Origin: Ulva prolifera
Lineage: Eukaryota > Chlorophyta > Ulvophyceae > Ulvales > Ulvaceae
Length of the DNA: 64,000 nt
Reading direction: 5' to 3'
Assembly: GCA_023078555.1 (NCBI GenBank)
Contig: CM041198.1
Location: 8,603,836 to 8,667,835, forward strand
The translations under genes and the position numbers were made by a program. Each line of letters starts with the position of its first letter. The stretch's first letter is position 1. Shown piece after piece: positions 1 through 10,616 of the stretch. A model generated the notes under the pieces. The model did not search any database. It was not told the DNA's origin and saw only the letters and a list, made by a program, of their open reading frames with translations.

Positions 1-3000
1 CACCAGGGCACCCTGCTCCAGGAGGGAAAGGCGGTAGGGGCCGGTGAGGCACTCGTCGCCGCGGGCGCCCATGTTGTGGCAGGCGAGGAAGGACAGCGCG
101 CACGCCGCCGACGCGCGCACGTGGCCCGACTGCTCAAACACGCCACGGTCGTGCACCTTCGCGAGCAGCATCAGCGCCGCCACGGCGCCGTGATTCTTGT
201 CCCCTGCCATGAGCACCTCCGCGCAGCGCGCGTTGCTCGCGAGGGACGCCATCGTCGCCGCGATGCAGTGCGCCACGCGCCCCAGCGGGTACCTGCACCG
301 GCTCACCACCTACGCCACCCAGCGACACATCACACCCGCCCTCAACACCACACCCGAATGCCCCCGGCAGAGCACATATCAGCATGCCCCAGTGCCGCGC
401 TGCTGCATGCTGGATACCTCTGGCGCCCCGGTCGGCCCTAGCTGCGCATTTGAAGTGCCGACACCTCCGCAACTGCCTGCTGCTCATACTCCACACTCAC
501 ACAAGGACCGAGGCCAGCCGTGGCGCTTACAGTAGCGGCGGGGCCGCACTGGGTGTTGGTCCATGTGGACACGCCCATGGTGCCGAGGGAGGTGACGTGA
601 TGGTCTTCCACGCCCCCGCCCTCCGGCAGCGTGCAGTAGTACGCCGCGCCCCACATCGCCTGCGCCATCGCCTCGGCCATGCGCACCGTCAGGTCCGGGT
701 CGTCTGGGGGTTCCGCAGCGGCGGGGTCGAGGCGCGCGAGGGCACCCTTGAGGATCTCGATCGCATGCACAAACAGCATCGGCGCCTCGCCACGGTCCTT
801 CACCGCATGCATGACGTCCTCGTCGAGCACGAGCGTTGCGAGGGCGCTCGCCATGCAGAAGCGCACGCGCACCGCACCCGGGCCCTCCGCCTCGAGAAGC
901 GTTACCAGCGTCTTCAGCTGACCCTGCACGTGGAGCTGGTGTTGCCTGGTCAGCTTTGGCCGCAACCATGCAGTGCCGCCGTGGAGGCTGAGGTGGTTCT
1001 GTGCACCCAATCGCCCAAAACTAGCCGAATCGTCACTGACCCAGGGCAGGCACGCCAAGCGTTCCATACGGTTGCAACTGGTACGTTTGTCGAGAAAGTG
1101 GACACGTGAACGCTTCACAAGCTTACGCTGTGATCTGGTAGCGCAAGCCATGGCAAAATCTGTCCCTGCTACCTCCACCTACCCTCGTCCATGACTATGG
1201 AGACATGAAACGCGAACAGGACTGAGATCGGGACTGCAAGCCCAAGCTACCCCCATCAGATGCTGTGTTCCGAAGATGCAGCCGCAATCGCCGTACCAGT
1301 CCGCGGTAATGCATAAAGGACAGTTCCCAACGAGGCTGGATCGAGTGGTCAGCTGATGAAAGTGCACTGGCCGCACTGAGTCGGACGTTGCAGTGGACGA
1401 TAACCATCATGATGCGAGCTGGCTCGCGGCCAGAGAGGGGTGCTGGGGTGGGCAAGTGCAAGTTCAGAAACTACGGAATGAAGCAGCGCATCCATCCCTG
1501 CTCTGCCGTCCAAACGAGCACTTGAGCAAAAGCAAACCTTTGGGAATGAATGCTTATGGTGAACAGGCTGCAAGAATTGTGTGCACAGAGTGCTTATCAG
1601 CAAGATGCACACATTCTGAATCAGGCAGTCCCGGACGAAAGCATCGCGCTGGACGCTGGCCGCCACTGCCTTTGCTGCCACAATTCGCCTCTCTGCTTGG
1701 AACTCGTCAGGGTATTTGGGAAGGACCGCAGCAGCATGTAGAAGTGTCTCAAGAGATGGCTCCACAGCGAGGTACTGAGCTCTGCAACGAACATCTACCA
1801 GGGAGACTGCCATTGCACCCAGCGCCGCCTTCTGTGCTTGCAATTGCTGATTGCCCTCGGGTGTGTCAGCTTGTGGAGCAGCCTGCATCGGACAGTGTGG
1901 ATGAACGTGACATACACCATTGCCACAAGATGTCACCTGCTCTCCGGCACCTGCTCCCAGCAGCTCCCTGTGACTTAGCACAGCAACGGATCTGCCCAAA
2001 AGAGTTGACTTTGCCACGGACACATGGAAATAATGATACAGTTCTGTATTGTACATACAAGCGATCAACTTTGTTCAGCAGGCTGTCCAGCATATCGCAT
2101 ACAGCAAACGTTTGCTTCAGGAGAGCCAGAAGATGCTTGATCGCGCCCATGCAGTTGCCGATGCTCCGGGCATGAGCCGCGGGCGCTAGTGCCCAGAGCA
2201 CGGATGCAGCAATGTGCGCCAATGGTTCTTCGTCTCGCTTGATGAAGCCGACAATTACAGCTATTGCATCTACATGCAATCGCGAACATGTGAGTCATTC
2301 ACATTGATTCCAGATAGCACCACCACAGGAGATCACGGCAAGTAGTCACCATGGTCGAAATCTTGATGGTTGTGATGATTGATGCAGAGCTCCAGCATGC
2401 CCTGAAGGCCCTCCCGTTGTAGGTCTGGGTCTGTGTGCTGCATCTTGGCTATCAAGAATTGCTGCAGCTCTTTTCGCCGCTTCTGTGGGCTCATTGGTTG
2501 TCCAGAAATTGCTTGTTGCCACTGCTGTTCGTCTCCGATGACCTTGCGTTTGTGACTGTAGTCAAGCTCTGATACATACTTGGGGTCCGTTTCAGTGTCA
2601 GCTTGCATGTTACCAGTGAGCCGGGGGTTATACAGATTTGGAAGCAGGCTCAGCTTCATCTGCAAGCCCCAGAATACTTCTGTGGTTTTGATCGTCCGGA
2701 CGTAGTCTTTTTCGGAGTACTCGACATTAGGCCTGCCCTGACGCTCCCAGAGCGTTGGGTCCTTCCCAAAGAGGCTTCCAGCGAGATGTACGAACGATGC
2801 AAATGTTTGTTCATCATCCTCCTGGATCAACGTGTCTGCAAGAGTGGGATTTAGCGTGCGCAGATGCGCAGCAGAGTGCCTCCACAGCGAGTCCCTCCCG
2901 CCGGAGACAGCCACATCGAGGACCTGCAACAACGTGTTCAAGCATTTCCTACTCTGTACATCCTTGTGATTCGTATAGAGGTACAACTGCCTTCTATTAG

Positions 3001-3070
3001 GTGACTGGACAACAGGAAAGCCCACCTCGGGTTCTCCCTCGAGCCTGACATTCACCTGAAACGACGACAT
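1..3070 (-). CDS. armadillo-like helical repeat protein, multi-exon, 3' end outside window
   Basis: I read five exons on the minus strand: 3070-2350, 2269-2103, 1882-1613, 923-531 and about 291-1 (continuing off the edge). Phases close cleanly through exon 4. The exon 4 to 5 junction is off by one base with the obvious sites (GTAAGC donor at 530, TGCAG acceptor near 292), so a small exon or other splice site may be missing. The protein starts MSSFQVNVRLEGEPEVGF. Exon 1 (240 codons) has no domain I recognise. Later exons carry amphipathic repeats such as HIAASVLWALAP, LKTLVTLLEAEG and SAACALSFLACHNMG, the pattern of ARM/HEAT superhelices that bind other proteins. I cannot assign a subfamily. 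It starts 770 bp from the next gene, head to head, so a shared promoter region is possible. The fold call is fairly safe; the role is unknown. Confidence 0.65.
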
Positions 3071-3839
3071 CCTGTTACTGATGTGAGCGCCTGTCGAGCT
3101 TAAGTTTTAGTTTCGGTCATTGCTGCAACCTCTAGATCGACACCCGTGACAACAGAGATCACCAAGTGAAGATGTGATTCCACACTCCAGCTTGCTTTGA
3201 CAAGGGCTGGTGCCGTGCTTACGTCGTCTGGCGCTGTTATGTCTTAAGCAAGCCGGAGTTCCCACTGTCCATCAGGCAGTGGAACGTGTGAATGCATTGT
3301 GGTGCGTGCTGCAATCCTCGCTCAAGATTCTTGCCTGCGCCATTGTCACGCGGCGGACAGCGAAGCTGTGTGAAACATGAGCCATGTCTTCCATCAGTGC
3401 CGGTATGGTAAAACGTCATGCGATGCCAGTCGTTATCGAAAAGTCATCCCCTTGTGATATGTCTCCTGTATCTCCTTTATCTCATTCTGAGATCGTCTGT
3501 AGCAGTGCACAGCTGCAACAGGTCGCCAGAAAACAGCTTGCGAATGCAAGGCTCACCTCCAGTCTCCGGCAAGTGCATAAATAATCATCCTCGAAATCTC
3601 ACGCTTTTCTATGGTGCTTGCAAGCGCTATTTGTGATCAGTGGGTAACGTAACACATTGGTCCTGCCACGCCAAGAGCTTGTCCGGTCGCTCAGATACCC
3701 GACGCAGATGGCTTTGACCGGCCAGGAAATCGGGGATGGGGTCTTGTTATGTGAGTCAAGCCCACAGGCAGTGCGTGCCCGGGCAGAAGCGTCCCAGTCT
3801 ACTTTCCTGCTATCATCAGCGTTGCCTCTCAAAGCCTGA
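3071..3839. promoter_or_regulatory. intergenic region between two divergent genes
   Basis: About 770 bp separate the start of the armadillo gene (-) from the first supported codon of the coiled-coil gene (+). Short open frames here show no recognisable protein. An upstream non-coding or short coding exon for the right-hand gene is possible, because a TGCAG acceptor-like site ends at 3845, just inside its proposed start. No TATA box or other motif could be assigned. Confidence 0.3.
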
Positions 3840-5116
3840 ATGCAGGAGGATGGAGTGAACGTCGCTTTTCGCCAGATTTCTGAGACGCAGCTGGATCAGT
3901 ACCGTTTAGCTAGTCTTGCTAATGCCGATGCCGCTGTGGATGTCATGAGCAGCATCCTAGGCCTAGATAACGTTCAAAAGGACACCAGACAGCACCTTCG
4001 CTGCTCAATGTCAGCCCGGATGCTTAATTTCGCCATCGACCGAAGATTCTCAAACAGCAAAAGTGGCGTCCTATTCAACGTCATCCAGACTCTTCTGCAG
4101 TCAATACAACAAGGGGACAGCAGAGAGTCTTTCGAAATGTGTAAGTTCCATCCCATTGGATCAGCTCTAGGAGTGAGCAGGAACGATTGACGTGAGGAAG
4201 TGCAGTTGCTGTCGGTGCCGCCATTGGGAGAACCGTATGCGCTCGCCAAATGTACACCTTGTCGATGCAGTGATTCGTAATTGCCTCATCCCTCTTACAA
4301 AGGCACACCCACAACCAGACACGCCGAATTTTTCGGCCGTTGATGTTAAGGCTGTGGCAGAGTTCCTTGTGGACCATGTTGTACAGTTCTTCAATCTGTT
4401 CCAATTCGTCTTGCGCGAAGATCGAGCACAAGAAACCACACATGTAGAAAATGTCATTGACATTCCCTACACGCTGCCCCTAGACACAGCCCTCCCAGGT
4501 ACATACCTTGCCTCAAGGCGCAAGCGCTGTTTGGCATCAGAGCGTGCTCTAGTGGATGTACATGCCACCAACATGACCCTGCGAATGCAGAAGACATTTG
4601 GAATGAACAGTTGCAGCAGAAAGCTGCAGACGAACAGCAAGCTAAACAAGCTGCTGAGGCACAGGCCCTGGCCGAAGCAGAAGCGGCAGAACAGGCCAGA
4701 TTGGAACAAGAGGCCGCAGATGTGCGTTTCTCGCCCTGTGATCATGATTGTTGGTATGCAGAGTCATCTGGCATCTGGGTATGCTGCTTTGGTGGATTTG
4801 AGGCCAGCCACAAACTGGAGGACCTTTTGTATGCCTGCTGTGGCAAGGAACCAACATGGATGTAGAGGTGACCACCAACACAGGAAATGCGCACCCCGAG
4901 AGATAAGTGCAGGCACAGTTCAAGAAGAAACAGGAGTTGGCGCGGAAACCTGAACGACTTGAAGAGGCTGTGGAGAAGCTGATAAAATGGAGAATCGAAA
5001 ATGAGAAGCAGAAGCTGCGTGATCAGTACACCGAGGAAGTCAATGCTCTGAAAGGTGAACTGCAGGGTCTGATGGCACAAGATGGCAAAGGGGGCAAAGC
5101 AGGCAAAGGAAAATGA
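3840..5116 (+). CDS. coiled-coil protein, possibly flagellar (CFAP119/CCDC189-like)
   Basis: The four-exon model is 3840-4140, 4271-4498, 4591-4721 and 4913-5116; phases close, giving 287 residues. Donors are GTAAGT, GTACAT and GTGCGT; acceptors are ATGCAG, ATGCAG and GTGCAG. The N-terminal half is helical (LFNVIQTLLQSI, then AEFLVDHVVQFFNLFQFVLRE around residues 130-150). Next comes a Glu/Ala/Gln-rich coiled coil (about 180-260), and a Lys/Gly tail ends GKGGKAGKGK. The order of a helical block with aromatic FFNLFQF followed by coiled coil reminds me of the cilia protein CFAP119 (CCDC189), but that is a weak match by eye. The start is uncertain because ATG 3840 overlaps a possible splice acceptor. 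A TGTAA poly(A) motif lies at 5161, 45 nt after the stop. Confidence 0.5.
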
Positions 5117-5160
5117 GAGCGGCCAGACGTGACCAAAATGTACTGCATCGTAGAATCATG

Positions 5161-5165
5161 TGTAA
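5161..5165 (+). terminator. TGTAA polyadenylation motif of the coiled-coil gene
   Basis: TGTAA lies 45 nt downstream of the stop at 5116. In chlorophyte algae TGTAA replaces AAUAAA as the main poly(A) signal. The same motif sits 51 nt past the DeSI stop (reverse complement at 5581-5585) and 31 nt past the EF-P stop (61891-61895). Confidence 0.55.
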
Positions 5166-5635
5166 CATATGCCACTCATCATCAATGTACGGGTCGTGGC
5201 AATGAGGCAACTCTCATCAGCATTTAGGCACCAACAAAAACACCCACACGCAAGTCGTGGGGAACGGCCCGCTTGAATGCAGGACAAAAACAAGGGCTGG
5301 ATCAATGCAGCCTACACAGAGGCATATAAAAATCTGCTTGCACTGGAGGTGTGGACACATCAGGCGACAGCCGACACTCTGTCTATTCTTGTCCTGGTAG
5401 AGATGTTGTGCCTTCATTGGGAACTTTGAATCGCTCATATCGCCCATCCACATGCCCAAACCCCTCTGAAGAAGCAACAGGCCACTTGGGATTGCAGGAT
5501 TGAATGCGTGTGGCAGTAGTTCGCCATGCAGCGCTGGCTGAGTCAAAGCATCCTCGCATCTGTGCAACATGTCTTTCCAGTTACAGTCTGTCATAGCTTG
5601 ATGTGGTTCGCAAGCATGTTCCAGTGGCATGTAGC

Positions 5636-6600
5636 TCAACGCACCCACGAGTAAGCCTGATTGGATGCTGTCATTGTGACTTCGGCACCATTTGCAAACC
5701 TGTTGAGCCAACCTGTGAGCAAGCGAACCTGTCGTTCAAATTTGGTGGACTCGGATTAGAGCTGCCGTTATAGAAACATACAGTAATATAATTGCGTGTG
5801 AATGTGCATGATCGGAGCAGCCAGACTTGCTCAGTGCAGATCGGCTTCATCGAACACAGGAACCCGCGTGCTGCTGATCTGTAGTGCAGCTTCAGCACGA
5901 AGTGGCGATCAGCTGGGTTTCCAGTCAGCATGCAACAACAAACACAGGCATTGAGTTGAGGCCACTAAAACAAGCGGTGCGGGCACACAGATTGCATACC
6001 TGGAAGAGGCTCACAGCCGAGCCTTTCACACAGCTCTGCACAGAAATGATTGCAGTTCCGTGCTACAAGATCGTAGGACGAGCCAGCCCATTCTCGTTGC
6101 AGTTCTTGAATCTTCGTCTTCAGTTCTGTTTTCGTCAGGTCGGTCGAGCCAAGAGGCATGGACTCTCGATAGGTGTACATCTGATTACTCTTGGGCAGCA
6201 CACGATAAACACCGCTGCCATGAGGACAGTAGCCAAAACTCCATTCATAGCCATAGATTTCTATCGCTCCTGCAAGCACGTACGTTCAAGACGCATTGGG
6301 AAGCTGTGACGACGGTGGTCGTGCCACGGAACGGCAAGAGGCGCAGGTAATGGGCCACTAGGCACCAGAAGCGCGGCATCATAGCAGGTAGACGTCTACG
6401 TAGGCCATACCGTGGTAAATTCCTCCCGCGCGGATCTCTCGGGCGACGTTGTTCACAACCTGCAGCGCACGGAGCTTGTGAGCCGCTACAGCATGCCACA
6501 GTGGCAGCTTTACATTGAAAGCCCTTACCTTCAGAAAACCATTTAGATTTTCGTTTTCTGTGTTGGCCACGTCATAGACGTGCAAAGTAACACATGCCAT
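5636..6600 (-). CDS. DeSI-like (PPPDE) deubiquitinase/deSUMOylase
   Basis: Four exons, 6600-6529, 6459-6411, 6269-6000 and 5712-5636, join in phase to 155 residues. The whole PPPDE fold is readable: N-terminal VTLHVYDVANTE, then GGIYH carrying the catalytic His, EIYGYEWSFGYC, MYTYRESMPLGSTD, and SSYDLVARNCNHFC with the catalytic Cys in NCNHFC. The last exon gives WLNRFANGAE, matching the W(V/L)NRFAN end of plant DeSI proteins. PPPDE enzymes are papain-like isopeptidases that remove ubiquitin or SUMO. Both catalytic residues are present and length is normal, so it should be active. It is convergent with the coiled-coil gene. A TGTAA motif follows the stop. It starts 555 bp from the nucleoside hydrolase gene, which is divergent. 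Confidence 0.93.
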
Positions 6601-7155
6601 CCCTGAATTGCGGGCAACTGACGTACGTGTGCAGTGTGATTACATCAACACAGAAACAATCATGATCTTGTTTTAAATCACGAAAGACGCCTGGATCGAC
6701 AAGAGCGCTCTCTGCAGCAGCAACGCGAAACGCCCTGACGAACAGTACTAAAGACCAGAGCGGACGAGTCTCGACGTCGCTATTGCATGTAGATGCAGCA
6801 TAAAAGCAATAATTCACGTCACAGCTTTGTGCCTACAAGATGACCACGTTCTGCTGGCCTAGGCATGCCAACATAAGTGTCGGTGCTGTGGCGAGCATGC
6901 GCAGTGCTCACTTAGCAGCTCCGTCCTACTAGACACCTGGACATCCATCCGAACTCGGGAGGTCACGGCGCAATCCGATGCCACAATAGATGCCAGTGCT
7001 GACTGCATCGGCAGTTATGCTGTCAGCTATTCTGCGATACCCGCTTCCAAAGTAATATCGCAGCATCCGTCTCGATCACCGCGCTAGTGCACGTGCTGCA
7101 GCAGGGAGTTCCACGCGTCGAGTTCAAAGCGTGTCCAGCTGCTCGAATCTACGAA

Positions 7156-9668
7156 ATGCTGAAGGTCATCATCGACACAGATCCTGGCATCGGTATGCTC
7201 AGACATGTTGCGTCTTCGGTAGCGCGACAGTTTGTGCATGGAGTTCACCATTTGAACTTGTGCTGCAGATGACGCTATGGCCATCTTATCCGCCTTCAAC
7301 TCCGAGGAGGTAGATGTGATTGGCTTGACCACACTATTTGGCAACGTGCCTGTGGAGATGGCAACAGACAACGCTCTTCTCCTCAGGCACCTGGTCTCTG
7401 AACATGATAGTGATGCAAGCTCCATCCCCGTATGCCAGGGATCCTCAACATCATTTGTGGGAGGCGAAAGGCATCGTATTGCAGATTTCGTGCATGGTAG
7501 CGACGGATTTGGTGACAAACGTCCAGCTCTTCCCAAGGCGGGTCCCCCTTGGCTCCCGATCTACTTTGTAGCGAAGCAACATCGAAGCAAGCCTTTGCTC
7601 TGAAGCAGAAGCTTGAATAACACGATGGCTGACATCATCTCGCCATGCAGGCATCTGCTGCTCAACAGTCCGCTGCAGACTTCATCGTTGAGCAAGTCAA
7701 CAAGCACCCAGGCGAGGTTTCGATCCTTGCTCTCGCCGCATGTACCAATGTCGCTCTGGCTATCAAGAACGACCCATTGCTCCCGACAAAATGGAAGCAG
7801 CTTGTCATTCTTGGTGGAGCTTTCCAGGTGCGAGGTGGTCTGGTTGCTGATGCAGCTTAAACTTGCTCTTGGTATATGGCCACGTTGCATGCAATGCATC
7901 CACTGCTTGCACCATAGGCAGTGCTTATACCAGGGAGTGGCAAAGGTTGCCTATGGCTGCTCTGCAATGGCGGCTGCTCTGCAGTGCTGCATAGCTGGCA
8001 TCCTTGGGGTTGAAATATGAGCACGGCGCTCTGATCTGTGTGTCAAAAGTGAACTCATGCATTGGTGATCGTGAAGCGCCTGTACACACTTCTGTGGTGA
8101 TTATTGTTACTGTGAAAGATCGATTGGCTGCGGCTGCATGGCCCAGAGATCAGCAGCGACGTACGATGTGTTCAGAAGTACAGCTACTCGAAACCAAACT
8201 ATACAGCAATCATGTCCGCTGGCCAGCATGGCCACGAGTTCTCACGAATTAGGTTGGGCCATGTGGTGTACAGAGCGATGAGACTACGTCCAGATCTGCT
8301 TGTTCAATTGATGACCGACCTTGACATCCAGGTCAGTGGCAATGTCAACCCGTCAGCAGAGGCCAACATATTCGGGGACCCTGAAGCAGCAGACTATGTC
8401 TTCAAGCACACAAATGGGGACACAACATTTGTTGTGGGATTAGATGTGACGCATGACTGTGTAATCACTGGGACCGAGCTGGCATCCCTTAAAGGCATGT
8501 TTCTCTGTCCTTTGCACATAGGCCATTGCTGTCGAAATTAGGATTCAGAATCTTGAGTTCACATTGACGCTTCTGCTGCCTCATGCACTGATCCAGAGGC
8601 CGCTTCTTGAGGCCGGCTGTGTTTGGCGTTTGTTTGGCTTTGCATGTGATGGTCGGTGGAACACAGTGCCCTGTGGACACAGCTTTCGCCTGTCCACAGT
8701 TGCTTGTTGTTCATGTTGTACCAGGACAAGGGAATTGACCTGATCGGTGGGTCAATTGTATGATATGCGGAGCTAGCTGTCCAGCATCACTTGCATGTGG
8801 TGCCCGGAGCGCCGGACATGTCTTTCTGCAGATCACATATAACTGCAAGTCAATTAAGACTGACTGCACAGCAGTGATTGTTTCAATGATCAGGCAGAGC
8901 CCCAGTGCGCTGGCAGAAAAATTTCAGCCTCGCAGTCAACGTGGCATGCCCAAGTGGCACATGTGTCAATGGCTGCCTTCGTGCAGGGAAGGGAAAGTAT
9001 GGAACATTCCTGTCCGACATCACACAGTTTTACCTGCAGTACCACAATTCTTTCTATGGAGCAGACAAAATCTATGTGCATGATCCGACTGCGCTTGTAG
9101 CTTGCATACGCAAAGATCTATACAGCTGGAAGCAAGGATCTATTGTTGTGGCCACCGAAGGGGCCCTTCGAGGCAAGACACTGATGGACGGTGCGCTTTC
9201 AACTGGGTCCAAGTGGAACCATGCCAGCGGCAGATCAGTTTGCCACACTTACAGCTGCTGCTTGTCAATGGATGTTTCCTTGCTCTGCTGTCCCTGTGAT
9301 GCTGCGGCCGTACGTGTGAGGCACATCTGTAGCAGACCAGATTTCATAGGCATCAGAGTACATTGTGTAACATTGGTGATGAGTATTTCTGAGAGACTCT
9401 TGAATTTCGATTGAATTGCATTTTATTCGGCGATCCAGCATCTGCTTTCAGTGTTTTGTTCTGTGCTTTTTGATACTTGCAGTCGACCGTTTGATGCAGA
9501 TAGGTGTTGAGCAAGTTTCTCGACTTAACCTTGCTATGGTTCCATGCAGTCAGCTCAAGAAAATGGTATGGAGTAAATGAGTGGATGGACAGGCCCAAAG
9601 TCAATGTGGCCATGAAGGTCGAAGCAGGTGAGGTGAGCAAGCTGTGCTTGTCCCTCATGGCTTTGTGA
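7156..9668 (+). CDS. inosine-uridine preferring nucleoside hydrolase
   Basis: Six exons, 7156-7192, 7269-7537, 7651-7827, 8332-8494, 8987-9190 and 9550-9668, join in phase to 322 residues, the usual size. Family marks are all present: the Ca-binding Asp cluster DTDPGIDDA at the N-terminus (split by intron 1), GNVPVEMATDNALLL, LAACTNVALAI, LGGAFQVSGNVNPSAEANIFGDP cut by intron 3, GLDVTH, and the catalytic-region YVHDPTALV. It ends NEWMDRPKVNVAMKV. These enzymes cleave the N-glycosidic bond of ribonucleosides in purine/pyrimidine salvage; the N-terminus shows no clear targeting signal. Introns 2 and 4 need GC donors (AAG|GCGGGT at 7538, AAAG|GCATGT at 8495) to keep phase. ATG 7156 is chosen because the family starts just before the Asp cluster. 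Confidence 0.93.
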
Positions 9669-10616
9669 GACAAGGGCGTTCATCGCGCACAAGGACAGTT
9701 TCGAGGCACTTGAATGATGCTGGCAAGAGGATGTGATTGGTTGTTGTGTTGCGGGGAGTCGGTTCGAGTTTCAGTATGTGTAGCTTAAGCAGTAATAATA
9801 TGCATTCAATTGAGTGCATCGACAAGAGTATGTCTACCACATCGTACTCCCATATGTGCGCCCAGCCGCATCAGGAGATAGACTGCCTACAGCTCAACGC
9901 ACGATTGCTGAACGTCTTTGAGAATAAGTGCTGCCCGATATGACACAGATGTTTGATGAGACGGTGTATGATCCAAGGCATGAGTACAGGAGTGTGCAGA
10001 GCCTTCTCAGCAGAGCAGCTGCACGCAACCTACACATGTCCCATTTATACTAGCTGTGTGAGGGCTGCCGACTTGCCGTCCTGTGGACAGCAGCAATCTT
10101 GACATGCCACACAAAACCTCAACGATGTTCTAGTCACTGTGGAAGCCCGGGACAGACACATTAATTCACAACGGCGTTAGTAAGAGCACAATACGCGATC
10201 AGCAACCCTGGTCAGAAGGCACAACGGCTCTATACGTGCACATCTAGACGGTGCTGCGTAATATTCCAGGTGATGCTGCTCAGTGGATACAGAGAGCCAG
10301 GGGCATGATCTGTGTCAACTTGCAGCTAAGTTTCCTACCCAAGACAACGTGCATGTGCAGAGTCCACTTGAACTGAGTCAGACCACACAGGACATAAAAG
10401 CTGAGGCATCAAACAGAAGCGGTCTGATATATCAAAACCAACCTCTGATGGGGATGCCGCCACTGGGGCCACTGCTTGCTCGACCATGGCACAGAAAGGC
10501 CTGTGCAGCTTCCATATACCAGTCGCCAGTTCCCACGAAACATGTCGATATGCTATCCTCAGGTATTTGATACTAGCTGGGCCACACAATGTCGATGTGC
10601 ATCATCTTGAGGCATC
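9669..10616. other. intergenic gap between convergent genes
   Basis: No coding tract, RNA gene or repeat could be supported here. It should hold the 3' UTRs of the nucleoside hydrolase (left) and the zinc-knuckle gene (right). Confidence 0.4.
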
